Shown: positions 19,945 to 28,048 of the stretch, in pieces
Layout of the letters: each line of letters opens with the position of its first letter
Position numbering within the stretch: position 1 is the first letter of the stretch
Assembly: GCF_000821305.1 (NCBI RefSeq)
Contig: NZ_CCXK01000017.1
Location: forward strand, 994,159-1,058,158
DNA: 64,000 nucleotides
Origin: Clostridium culturomicium
Lineage (GTDB): Bacteria > Bacillota > Clostridia > Clostridiales > Clostridiaceae
Direction of reading: 5' to 3'
Program-made: the position numbers and the translations under genes
Notes under the pieces: model-generated
Database searches by the model: none
What the model was told of the DNA's origin: nothing
What the model saw: only the letters and a program-made list of their open reading frames with translations

Positions 19945-20638
19945 ATCTTTTCTCCTCCTTTACAAACTTTCTTTCATGAGAAGGAATCTCTCCTAAAACT
20001 GGTATTGGTAAAACTTTTTCTAGTTGTTCCCTAGTTTTAATTGTGTTGTCCATATAGTATTTAATAAATAAAAGCATTATTGAACCCATAAAGCCCATAC
20101 CAAAGCCAGTTAAAATTCGCTTTGCTTTATTAGGCATTATTGGATAGGTGCTCACATTGTTTAAAATAGTTATCTTTTTACCTGGAATTAATCTATCTAC
20201 CTGAACGGATAACTCATCATACACTGCCATTAAAACCGGCTCAATGATGGCTTCATTTCCACTTCCATAGCTTAAGGTATAGATTGGTGTCTTTGAGGAA
20301 CCTGATATATTAAGCCCAGCACTTACAGCACCTGCACTCATATTTAAATCATGTCTTTTTAAAGTAGACTCCATAAACTCTTGAATTCCTATAATTTCTT
20401 TGAAAATACTTAAAAATTCACTATACTGGGAAAGCTCCTCTTGAGAATACATATTCATCATGTCTTCTCCACCACTTGATGAACCTAAAAAAATCTTCAT
20501 GGATCCTTGATAGGCTGGAACCATTTTTCTAGCATTATTAAAACCTAAGCCAGTAGTTATCAACGTGATTAAAATTATTACCCACCAGTTCTTTTTTAAC
20601 ATATATAAGAACTCACTAATATCTAATACCTTTTCCAT
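19874..20638 (-). CDS. Chain-length determinant / kinase modulator (Wzz, CpsC type)
   Basis: 254 aa. There is one hydrophobic helix near residues 17-35 (WWVIILITLITTGLGF) and a second near 170-190 (GFGMGFMGSIMLLFIKYY) flanking an extracellular region, then VLPIPVLGEIPSHER, the Pro-rich segment near TM2. This is the PCP-2b architecture of CpsC/CapA, which activates the CpsD kinase. The extracytoplasmic domain is compact, as in Gram-positive CpsC. Its 3' end overlaps the kinase gene. It follows a 468-nt gap. Confidence 0.9.
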   Translation of the reverse strand: MEKVLDISEFLYMLKKNWWVIILITLITTGLGFNNARKMVPAYQGSMKIFLGSSSGGEDMMNMYSQEELSQYSEFLSIFKEIIGIQEFMESTLKRHDLNMSAGAVSAGLNISGSSKTPIYTLSYGSGNEAIIEPVLMAVYDELSVQVDRLIPGKKITILNNVSTYPIMPNKAKRILTGFGMGFMGSIMLLFIKYYMDNTIKTREQLEKVLPIPVLGEIPSHERKFVKEEKRYASCQKDAKIYISGGVQDFKNEA

Positions 20639-21106
20639 ACTTCTCCCCCTATTTAGTAATTATCAAGGTTTTTAATACTATGATTAAATTTCTTTCCTTT
20701 GACAGCCTTTATAATTACTTCTTTATTCCACAAGTTGCTTCATTTAATTTAGCCCTTTCCGCTCAATCCACCCTTTGTTACTATGAAATTTAATATAATC
20801 CTAAATACTTCCTGTTTGAGTTTTTAGGACCTTCTTTTATTAAATAACCTGCTTTAAATCACCTCTTGCTGGTAACTTTTTATTAATGCTGATATTTAAC
20901 AAGGTAGAAATTAATTTGCTGACTCCGCTATGTTCCAGCCTTCGTAACACCCCGGCTTTACTAAAAAAGCCTCCCCACAAGCGTTAAGTAAGTGTACAAA
21001 ATTTTATTTAGTTACACATTTGTAAGTGAGAATCTAAATCTTCTCATCTCTATTTGAACTTATTCTTAAATAATATGAGAAGAAGTCTCCTTAGTTCCTT
21101 AACTCC
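20639..21106 (-). other. Intergenic leader with possible structured RNA
   Basis: No credible coding sequence in 468 nt. On the minus strand (toward the Wzz gene) a GC-richer block at about 20918-20971 stands out from AT-rich flanks. It has one perfect 6-bp hairpin (GGCTTT/AAAGCC, 20954-20971) and one 5-bp hairpin with a G-U pair (20918-20939, loop AACATAGCGGAG). The position inside an eps-type operon recalls the antitermination-associated EAR RNA of Bacillus eps operons, but I cannot match its consensus. Family unassigned. Confidence 0.35.
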
Positions 21107-21703
21107 TTAGTTCTTTCCATTAAAGTACTCCATGGTTACCTTGTCATCTTGATTTACCCCTTCTCTGACAAAGACCTTCCTAACCGTCATAAAAATAATC
21201 TTTATATCCAGCCATAAAGACCAGTTATCTATATACCACACATCATGCTTAAACTTCTCCCTCCAAGAGATTGCATTTCTGCCATTGATTTGTGCCCATC
21301 CTGTTATCCCTGGCCTCACTTCATGTCTTCGAAGCTGTTTTCTAGAATAAAGAGGCAAGTATTGTTTTAAAAGAGGCCTTGGTCCCACAATACTCATGTC
21401 CCCCTTTAAAACATTTATAAGTTCTGGCAATTCATCAATACTGGTTGCCCTTAGAATTCTTCCAAAGTCTGTCAATCTTTCATTATCTGAAAGCAGCTTT
21501 CCTGTTTCATCATAATCATCCAGCATACTCCTAAACTTAATCATTTTAAAAAGCTTATTATCTTTTCCCACTCTCTCCTGGATGAAAAATACCGGGCTTC
21601 CCAGCTTGACTTTCACCAGTACTGCCATAACCATTAAAAAAGGAAAAAGTAAAACAAGTCCCACCGTAGATAAAAGCATATCAAAAATCCTTTTTAAAAC
21701 CAT
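21107..21703 (-). CDS. Undecaprenyl-phosphate sugar phosphotransferase (PglC/EpsL type)
   Basis: 198 aa initiating glycosyltransferase. One N-terminal membrane segment (MLLSTVGLVLLFPFLMVMAV) is followed by the conserved core: FFIQERVGKDNKLFKMIKFR, DELPELINVLKGDMSIVGPR, and RHEVRPGITGWAQINGRNAI. It transfers a sugar-1-phosphate from a UDP-sugar to undecaprenyl phosphate at the cytoplasmic membrane face. The short PglC-like form, beside a dehydratase and an aminotransferase, suggests diNAcBac-1-phosphate as substrate (inference). Confidence 0.92.
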   Translation of the reverse strand: MVLKRIFDMLLSTVGLVLLFPFLMVMAVLVKVKLGSPVFFIQERVGKDNKLFKMIKFRSMLDDYDETGKLLSDNERLTDFGRILRATSIDELPELINVLKGDMSIVGPRPLLKQYLPLYSRKQLRRHEVRPGITGWAQINGRNAISWREKFKHDVWYIDNWSLWLDIKIIFMTVRKVFVREGVNQDDKVTMEYFNGKN

Positions 21704-21759
21704 AACCCCACATCGCTCCCTCTAGCAAACCCAAGAGGATCCACCATTTGTTTAAATCA

Positions 21760-21790
21760 AAGCTTCTCCAGACAAAGTGAGGAGAAGCTT
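21760..21790 (-). terminator. Intergenic hairpin between aminotransferase and sugar transferase genes
   Basis: Perfect 10-bp inverted repeat AAGCTTCTCC / GGAGAAGCTT with an 11-nt loop. It lacks a long U-run on the minus strand (GCTTTGATTT), so it may be an attenuator or processing site rather than a full terminator. Confidence 0.45.
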
Positions 21791-21833
21791 CCATAATTCT
21801 AAATCCTAAATTTCAAATCATACATTCTAGATT

Positions 21834-23084
21834 CTACATTCCATAAGCAAACAAGTTTCTGATAATACTAATGACCCTCATCTGCTCCTCAATAGTCATC
21901 TTCGTATCTGATGGTAAACATATCCCCCTTTCAAAGGCTTCTTCAGACACACTAATCCCCACTTCATTATGGCTGAAGAATCTGTACTCCTCAAAGAAAG
22001 GCTGATTATGCATTGGCTTCCAAATTGGTCTTGCTTCTATGTTTTCTTTTTCAAGAGCTTCTATAATATCTATAACATTTATGGTTGAATCTTGCTTTAA
22101 GAACATGGTGCTTAACCAATAATTTGATTCACCGTAATCACAAATCTTTGCCATTTCTATGTCCTCAATACCTGCTAAGGCCCATTGATAGGTTTCGAAA
22201 ATTTTCTTCTTTTTCTCCAGTCTTTCCTTTAAAACTAAAAGCTGTCCTCTGCCTATGCCTGCAAGTACATTGCTCATGCGGTAGTTAAATCCAAGCTCCG
22301 AATGCTCATAATGTCTTGCTTTGTCCCTGGATTGTGTTGACCAGAATAGTGCTTTCTTTAAAGCCTCCTTATTCCTTGAAACCAGCATTCCTCCACCAGA
22401 AGTGGTGATTATCTTGTTTCCATTAAAGGAGAATATCCCATAGTCACCCATGGTTCCTGCGTATCTTCCCTTATAGGTTGCGCCTAAGGCTTCTGCTGCA
22501 TCTTCAATGATTGGAACCTGATATTTATTACAGATTTCTTCTATTGCATCCATGTCAGCAACTTGTCCATATAAGTGAACTACTAAAACTGCCTTTGGAA
22601 GCTGGCCTTTACCTTGATAATATTTAAAGGCTTTTTCCAAGGCCTTTGGTGACATATTCATGTTTTGAGGCTCTGAATCAATAAATACTGGCTTCCCACC
22701 TTCATAAACTATTGGATTACAGGTGGCTGCAAAGGTTAAGGACGAACAGAAGATCAAATCTCCTGGCTCTATACCAATGAGCTTTAGTGCCATATGAATT
22801 GCTGCTGTTCCTGAAGACAAAGCTACAGCTCCATCAATACCAACATAATCAGCAACTTCCTTCTCAAAATTCTCCACATTAGGTCCTAAAGGAGCAATCC
22901 AATTGGTATCGAAGGCTTCCTCTATAAACCTCATTTCATGACCACCCATATGAGGTGATGCTAAAAATATCTTCTTTTTATTTGCCACTTGTTTAACATC
23001 TTCAAAATCTATATCATGAATTTTTAAACCCAGACTTCTTTCCATTAAGTATCTTTTCTCGCTTTTTCTGCTTTCCACTGTCAC
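21834..23084 (-). CDS. DegT/DnrJ/EryC1 aminotransferase (PglE/EpsN-like)
   Basis: About 410 aa PLP-dependent sugar aminotransferase. KIFLASPHMGGHEMRFIEEA and FDTNWIAPLGPNVENFE are the N-terminal family block. IIEDAAEALGATYKGRYAG and FSFNGNKIITTSGGGMLV hold the PLP site and the Schiff-base Lys. It would transfer an amino group to the 4-keto sugar made by the dehydratase encoded upstream. The start is uncertain: GTG at 23084, or GTG at 23078 with GGGGG eight bases upstream. The ~35 extra N-terminal residues are charged and not conserved. Confidence 0.9.
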   Translation of the reverse strand: MTVESRKSEKRYLMERSLGLKIHDIDFEDVKQVANKKKIFLASPHMGGHEMRFIEEAFDTNWIAPLGPNVENFEKEVADYVGIDGAVALSSGTAAIHMALKLIGIEPGDLIFCSSLTFAATCNPIVYEGGKPVFIDSEPQNMNMSPKALEKAFKYYQGKGQLPKAVLVVHLYGQVADMDAIEEICNKYQVPIIEDAAEALGATYKGRYAGTMGDYGIFSFNGNKIITTSGGGMLVSRNKEALKKALFWSTQSRDKARHYEHSELGFNYRMSNVLAGIGRGQLLVLKERLEKKKKIFETYQWALAGIEDIEMAKICDYGESNYWLSTMFLKQDSTINVIDIIEALEKENIEARPIWKPMHNQPFFEEYRFFSHNEVGISVSEEAFERGICLPSDTKMTIEEQMRVISIIRNLFAYGM

Positions 23085-23096
23085 AACCCCCTATTA

Positions 23097-24635
23097 TTAA
23101 CTCCTGACTCCTTTTTCATTTATCTCTTCAGGAGCCACAAAGGTTGGTACTACATTTTTAAGCTTGGCAATAAGTTTTTCCCTATCCCCTGATGCAGCCA
23201 TGAATATAAGCTCCTCAATGTTTTTATTTACTTCCTTTAAAATATAATTTTCTGGTTTATCTATAAAAATCTTATCATGAAGGGTTTTTCTTAAGCCTTC
23301 ATTTAAAAGTAACTCCTCGTATAACTTCTCTCCTGGTCTTAAGCCTGTAACTCTAATTTCTATATCCTCATGAGGCTTGAATCCTGAAAGTCTTATGAGC
23401 TTTTCTGCTAAATCATAGATTTTAACAGGCTCTCCCATATCTAAAACAAAAACCTCGCCCCCCTTTGCATAGGCTCCTGCTTGAAGCACTAACTGTGCCG
23501 CCTCTGGTATTAGCATAAAATATCTTATTATGTCTTTATGTGTAACGGTAACTGGCCCACCTTCCTTTATCTGCTTTGTAAATAAAGGTATCACTGAACC
23601 ATTACTTCCTAAAACGTTACCGAACCTCACTGCCACAAATTCCGTTTTACTTTCACTATTCATGGCACTCATTATCATTTCACACATTCTCTTAGTGGCT
23701 CCCATCACATTTGTTGGGTTTACAGCCTTATCTGTAGAGATAAGTACAAATTTTTCAGCTCCATACCTGCTAGCGCAATTTGCTACATTTAAAGTACCAA
23801 CCACATTATTCTTAATTGCTTCTCCAGGGTTGTCCTCCATTAATGGCACATGTTTATGAGCCGCTGCATGGAATATAATTTCTGGATGATAGCTTTCAAA
23901 GACTTCCTTTAATCTTGATTTATCCCTTACGGAACCAATAATTACTCTCTTCTTTAAATTAGGGAATTTTCTTCTTAACTCATTCTGAAGGTCATAGGCA
24001 TTATTCTCATAAATATCAAAAATTAATAATTTCTTCGGTTTAAACTTTGCAATCTGTCTGCACAGTTCAGAGCCTATTGAGCCTCCTCCTCCAGTTACCA
24101 ATATAGTCTTTCCTTGAAGGTATTCCTTAATTCCTTCCCTATCTAAAATAATTTCATCTCTCCCTAAAAGATCCTTTAAATCCACATCTCTTAGGCCACT
24201 TACCGTAACATCTTCATCTCCATCAATAATATCCATTAACGGTGGCACAATTTTCACCTTTGCCTTTGTTTCATTACAAAGCTCTATAATCTTTTCTTTT
24301 TCCTTGGAATCAACATTTGCAATGGCAAAGAAAATCACATCAACCCTTCGCTCTTCAACAACTTGTCCAATATCGTTTCGATTTCCCTGAACCTTATACC
24401 CCTTAAAATTAAAGTTTCTCTTTCTGATATCATCATCAATAAGTGCTACTATCTTATATCTATCCCTTTGTTCCCTATGAATTTCCCCTATAAGTATCTT
24501 TGCACAATCTCCTGTACCGATAATCATTACCCTTTTAACCCCAGGCTTTATTTTCATTTCGACGGATATTGCCTTTTCTCTTTTGGAGTTTTTCAAAAAC
24601 TTGTCTATGCCTAAAACTCCCATTCGCAACAACAC
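23097..24635 (-). CDS. UDP-sugar 4,6-dehydratase (CapD/PglF/EpsC type) lacking the membrane domain
   Basis: 512 aa. A first Rossmann domain begins RVMIIGTGDCAKILIGEI (about 34). The catalytic SDR domain begins ILVTGGGGSIGSELCRQI (about 175), with STDKAVNPTNVMGATKRMCE giving the Thr-Asp-Lys catalytic set, and VRFGNVLGSNGSVIPLFTKQ. It makes a 4-keto-6-deoxy sugar nucleotide from UDP-GlcNAc in known relatives. Usual PglF/CapD proteins (about 600 aa) start with four membrane helices, but none is present here or in the upstream DNA. The start is GTG 24635 or ATG 24623. First gene of the locus. Confidence 0.9.
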   Translation of the reverse strand: MLLRMGVLGIDKFLKNSKREKAISVEMKIKPGVKRVMIIGTGDCAKILIGEIHREQRDRYKIVALIDDDIRKRNFNFKGYKVQGNRNDIGQVVEERRVDVIFFAIANVDSKEKEKIIELCNETKAKVKIVPPLMDIIDGDEDVTVSGLRDVDLKDLLGRDEIILDREGIKEYLQGKTILVTGGGGSIGSELCRQIAKFKPKKLLIFDIYENNAYDLQNELRRKFPNLKKRVIIGSVRDKSRLKEVFESYHPEIIFHAAAHKHVPLMEDNPGEAIKNNVVGTLNVANCASRYGAEKFVLISTDKAVNPTNVMGATKRMCEMIMSAMNSESKTEFVAVRFGNVLGSNGSVIPLFTKQIKEGGPVTVTHKDIIRYFMLIPEAAQLVLQAGAYAKGGEVFVLDMGEPVKIYDLAEKLIRLSGFKPHEDIEIRVTGLRPGEKLYEELLLNEGLRKTLHDKIFIDKPENYILKEVNKNIEELIFMAASGDREKLIAKLKNVVPTFVAPEEINEKGVRS

Positions 24636-25174
24636 TCACCCCACCTTTTGTATCCCCAATTTTAATTCTCTATACCAATTTCATATTTCACATTGTACAA
24701 TAATTATATTACCACTTTTTTACAAAATATTCATGGTTTTTCCTTCGCCTTTTTCTCCTAGTAATTTCCATTAACCTTGAAAAATATACTCACCCGGAAG
24801 GCCTTTGTCTTTTTTTACCATAAAATCTTTTAAATTCTCCCTGTGCCCTTCAACCTGTGGCTTTTTTCTTTCTTTTTCTTCATCGTCTCTTACTATTATT
24901 TACTTTTCTTGTTCTTATATCGACATTTTATTCACTGTAATCCTTTTCCACCCATCTGAACACTAATTAGAGATAACAAATAAAATCCATTATTAAACTT
25001 ATGTTTCAAACCTTGCCCATGAAAACCATTTCCTTTCATTAAATTTTTTCTCATATTACGATTTTTTCAATCATTATCTCTCAACACTTAATGTCAAATA
25101 ATGATTACAATTTAATTAGCATTATAGATAAATTTTCACCAAATACTTTCAAATAAATGTAATTAATTCCATGA
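24636..25174 (-). other. Intergenic region upstream of the polysaccharide locus
   Basis: No intact gene. The minus strand carries a broken protein-like stretch at about 24785-24960 (RWVEKDYSE, then after a frameshift PQVEGHRENLKDFMVKKDKG ending LPGEYIFQG and a stop), possibly a gene relic I cannot identify. The promoter for the polysaccharide genes should lie here, but I could not pick a convincing -35/-10 pair. Confidence 0.3.
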
Positions 25175-25198
25175 AAAAAAGCCCAAAAGGGCTTTTTT
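25175..25198 (-). terminator. Rho-independent terminator (symmetrical)
   Basis: Perfect 10-bp stem AAAAAAGCCC / GGGCTTTTTT with an AAAA loop. It reads as a terminator on both strands. On the minus strand it follows the repeat-protein gene (25308-26333). Confidence 0.85.
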
Positions 25199-25307
25199 TA
25201 GAATATAAATTGATATGGTAACTACTTGGCTAAGTCACCTTACTTTAAATACTTACAAATGTAATAATTGAATTAATTTTTTTTAGAATTTAACCTTATT
25301 TCAGGAA

Positions 25308-26333
25308 TTAAAACCATATAATTGGGCCACATAAAAACCATAAAAATATTAATACAATGATTATGGTGGACTCATTATTTCTCTGCATACCTTGATATGG
25401 ATAAGCTGCATAATTCCATCCATAGTAACTATAATTAGCATTATATCCATTGTATACATTGCCACAATTGCCTTTAACTAAACTTATATCTTTTGTACAT
25501 TGATTTCTGTTGCTATTTTCTTTAACGTTATAATTTGCATTGCCCCACGTCCAATCTCTTTCTTCTTGGAAATTCCAATTTCTATTGGATCTATCTCTGC
25601 TCCTGCATTCCTCAAAATCATCTTCTTCATTGCGTCTATCTCTGCATCGGCATTCTCCAAAGTCATAATCTTCTTCATGCCTGTCTCTGCATCGGCATTC
25701 TCCAAAATCATGCTCTTCATCATGTCTGTTTCTGTCTCTGCATTCTCCAAAATCAAAATCTTCTTCATGTCTGTCTCCGCATCGACATTCTCTAAAATCA
25801 GAATCTTCTTCATACCTGTCTCTGCATCGGCATTGTCCAAAGTCACAATCTTCTTCATGCCTGTCTCTGCATCTGCACCCTCCAAAGTCAAAATCATCTT
25901 CATGTCTATCTCTGCAGTTGCATTCTTCAAAATCAAAATCTTCTTCATGTCTGTCTCTGCATTCTCCAAAATCATAATCTTCATCATGTCTATCTCTGCA
26001 CCTGCATTCTCCAAAGTCATAATCTTCATCATGTCTATCTCTGCATCTGCATTCTTCAAAATCAAAATCTTCTTCATGTCTGTCTCTGCAGTTATCTTCT
26101 CGTAAATCACATTCTTCATCATCGAACATGTCCGCATTTAATGTTACTCTGCCTTTAGTACAAAATTCACATGGTTTAAGCTTTATTCTGCCATAAGCCC
26201 TTACCGTATCTATCATATTATTTAAATTCATATCCAGTTCATTAATGATGCTATCAAAATGATCATTATTAAAGGAGTCCTTGTACTCATTATTGGATTT
26301 TCCTTTCATTTTTCTCAATTCCTTTATTTTCAT
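25308..26333 (-). CDS. Repeat-rich charged Cys/His protein with C-terminal membrane segment
   Basis: 341 aa, unknown function. Residues 1-55 are helical (INELDMNLNNMIDTV), followed by PCEFC. Residues about 81-256 are twelve imperfect 13-15-residue repeats of the pattern C-R-C-R-D-R-H-E-E-D-F-D-F-G-E. A Tyr/Asn-rich segment follows (YNGYNANYSYYGWNY), then a hydrophobic C-terminus (STIIIVLIFLWFLCGPIIWF). The layout resembles small spore-coat or spore-membrane proteins (inference only). Long antisense and +1 frames exist because of the repeats. It is divergent from the 26539 gene. Confidence 0.7.
   Translation of the reverse strand: MKIKELRKMKGKSNNEYKDSFNNDHFDSIINELDMNLNNMIDTVRAYGRIKLKPCEFCTKGRVTLNADMFDDEECDLREDNCRDRHEEDFDFEECRCRDRHDEDYDFGECRCRDRHDEDYDFGECRDRHEEDFDFEECNCRDRHEDDFDFGGCRCRDRHEEDCDFGQCRCRDRYEEDSDFRECRCGDRHEEDFDFGECRDRNRHDEEHDFGECRCRDRHEEDYDFGECRCRDRRNEEDDFEECRSRDRSNRNWNFQEERDWTWGNANYNVKENSNRNQCTKDISLVKGNCGNVYNGYNANYSYYGWNYAAYPYQGMQRNNESTIIIVLIFLWFLCGPIIWF
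25566..26093 (-). repeat. In-frame tandem repeats, 39-45 nt unit, ~12 copies
   Basis: Encodes the 15-residue repeats of the protein above (two units are 13 residues). Units differ mainly at third bases and at one or two positions of the EEDFDFGE part, and period changes are multiples of three, so the frame is under selection. Confidence 0.9.
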
Positions 26334-26538
26334 ATTATTTTTAATTTAGAATGCAAAATATCATTCTATTTACTATCATTATATTTACACCTTGGAAAAT
26401 AGCTACATTTTCTGTAAAAGTTATTTTTAAGTAGCATTTATATCTATCACACATATATTGTATTAGAACCCACTATGTTGAAACACCTTCTTTTGTAAAA
26501 AATCAATATAAAATATATAGAATTATGAGGTGTAGTAT

Positions 26539-27201
26539 ATGAAATATAATGAATTTTTTTCAAATTTAAATATAGAATCTACTGAACCTAATACTACAAG
26601 TAAAAATTCAGTAGACCACCATAAGCCATTTTTTGAACTATCAGAAGATCAAAATGAACTACTAGTAGCAATTTCAAATGACTCATTTAATATGAGCGAT
26701 TCATTTGATACTAGCGAAACCATTAATGCCATCAATTCCAATAATAATGAAGTACATGTTAAATGGAGTATACAAAATACGATTGATGACGAAGAAGATA
26801 ACCTCGATGGCGATGAATTCTCTATACAAGAATCTAATTCTGACAATTCTAAGCCAGATTTTGATTCATGTACCTGCCATTCAGTAAAATTAAATCCTTG
26901 TGAATGTCCACAAAATTTAGGACGTAAAACCTTAGACGCACAAACTAAAGTTAGAGTAATTAAGGTAACTGTTACGCTAAAAAATATATGTCCAAATAGA
27001 CCATTTGGACTAGTTATATCTGCATTTATTAGAAAAAACTACCGAGATATTGGTGTAGGTGAAATCTGTGATATAGTTTGCAGCAGAGACTGGAAATGCT
27101 TTAAACGAACCTATAACCTAGTAATTGCTGTACCACTTTGTAGTGATGAGGTTGTTTACTTAGAGGTACTTGGAAACTATGTTAATTGCCGCAATCTATA
27201 A
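26539..27201 (+). CDS. Cys-rich beta protein with acidic N-terminal extension (paralogue of 27524-27895)
   Basis: 220 aa, family not recognised. Residues 1-115 are acidic and Ser/Asn-rich with no predicted fold. Residues 116-220 align along their length with the next gene: PCECPQNLG, RVIKVTVTLKNICPN, VISAF, IVCSR, LVIAVPLCSDEVV and GNYVNC. Regular alternation of hydrophobic residues suggests a beta-sandwich held by disulphides. No signal peptide is seen. Cys-rich self-assembling spore-surface proteins are a possible analogy, not a match. SD GAGGTG precedes the ATG. Confidence 0.75.
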   Translation: MKYNEFFSNLNIESTEPNTTSKNSVDHHKPFFELSEDQNELLVAISNDSFNMSDSFDTSETINAINSNNNEVHVKWSIQNTIDDEEDNLDGDEFSIQESNSDNSKPDFDSCTCHSVKLNPCECPQNLGRKTLDAQTKVRVIKVTVTLKNICPNRPFGLVISAFIRKNYRDIGVGEICDIVCSRDWKCFKRTYNLVIAVPLCSDEVVYLEVLGNYVNCRNL

Positions 27202-27523
27202 CTTAGAATTGCAGCTTAGATTTTAATATATAAATTGGCAGTCTAAATAATATTTATACTGCCTTTACTTTTTATAATATATTCTATATTTGCATAATAC
27301 TTTACATAACAACCTGAGTATAACACTGTGGTTATTATTAAATTATCTATTTAAATAAACATTTTAATATTTATTTAAATCATTATTTTAGTAACATCAT
27401 ATTAACTTTAACATATATTACAAGTAGGAGATATATATTCTCCAACGGCTTAAATCAAAAATAAATAATAAATAATAAATAATTAATAATAAATATAATT
27501 TTTAAAAATTATGAGGTGTAAAT
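27202..27523. other. Intergenic region between the paralogous Cys-rich genes
   Basis: Holds the terminator of the first gene (27237-27263), AT-rich DNA and a run of ATAATAAATAATAAATAATTAATAA-like short repeats near 27465-27495. The last 20 bases before the second gene (AATTATGAGGTGTA) repeat the same block found before the first gene. Confidence 0.6.
27237..27263 (+). terminator. Terminator after first Cys-rich gene
   Basis: GGCAGT stem pairing with ACTGCC around an AT-rich loop, followed by TTTACTTTTT. Confidence 0.75.
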
Positions 27524-27895
27524 ATGATTGATGAAAGATGTATAAATATCGATGCTGAAAATGAAGGAGCTATTGACCCACCACTAGTACCTTGTCTCTG
27601 CCCTCAACCTTTAGGAAATTTAAATTTTAATGCTGCAACTACTGCTAGAGTAGTAACTTTCACAGTTACAGTTCAAAATCTATGTCCAAACAAAGACTTT
27701 ATCGTTGTAGTATCTGTTCTTGCTGGTACTACAGTTGTTGGTCAGCAATGTCGTATAGTTTCTAGAACAGGCACTGGCTGTGGCAATTTAGAAGTACCAT
27801 TTACTGTTGCAATAGCTATTCCTCTTTGCGCTAGCACTGATGTTACTGTTCAAGCATTTGGTAACTATGTTAACTGCTGTGGATCATTAGCATAA
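27524..27895 (+). CDS. Cys-rich beta protein
   Basis: 123 aa, essentially the conserved domain alone: PCLCPQPLG, RVVTFTVTVQNLCPN, VVVSVLAGTTVVGQQCRIVS, TGCGNLEVPFTVAIAIPLCA and FGNYVNCCGS. Seven to eight Cys in 123 residues and beta-type alternation suggest a small cross-linked structural protein. It shares a 5' block (AATTATGAGGTGTA) and terminator sequence with the upstream paralogue, so the two arose by duplication of a whole transcription unit. Function unknown; a surface or spore role is inferred. Confidence 0.78.
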   Translation: MIDERCINIDAENEGAIDPPLVPCLCPQPLGNLNFNAATTARVVTFTVTVQNLCPNKDFIVVVSVLAGTTVVGQQCRIVSRTGTGCGNLEVPFTVAIAIPLCASTDVTVQAFGNYVNCCGSLA

Positions 27896-27938
27896 TTTCA
27901 AAAGTAGAAAAGTATAGAAGTTTATAATATAAAAATTG

Positions 27939-27964
27939 GCAGTCTAATATATTTTAGACTGCCT
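27939..27964 (+). terminator. Terminator after second Cys-rich gene
   Basis: Perfect 10-bp stem GGCAGTCTAA / TTAGACTGCC, 6-nt loop, then TTTTCTTT. Near-identical core to the terminator of the upstream paralogue. It may also stop the convergent helicase gene. Confidence 0.88.
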
Positions 27965-28048
27965 TTTCTTTATTTCCTCTATACGCTTTTTTAAAGATAT
28001 ATCTATTTATGAAATATTAATGCTCTTCTTAATATTGATGCTTTAGTA

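Noticed and set aside
24785..24960. Protein-like broken stretch upstream of the dehydratase as the missing membrane domain
   Set aside because: The translated pieces are charged, not hydrophobic, and end in a stop well before the dehydratase start.
25500..26105. Long plus-strand open frame (201 codons) opposite the repeat protein
   Set aside because: It exists only because the 45-nt repeats lack stops on the other strand. No ribosome site, and composition is a mirror of the minus-strand repeats.
25484..26137. Second minus-strand frame (217 codons) within the repeat gene
   Set aside because: Same repeat artefact in another frame, with the start inside the real gene and no Shine-Dalgarno.
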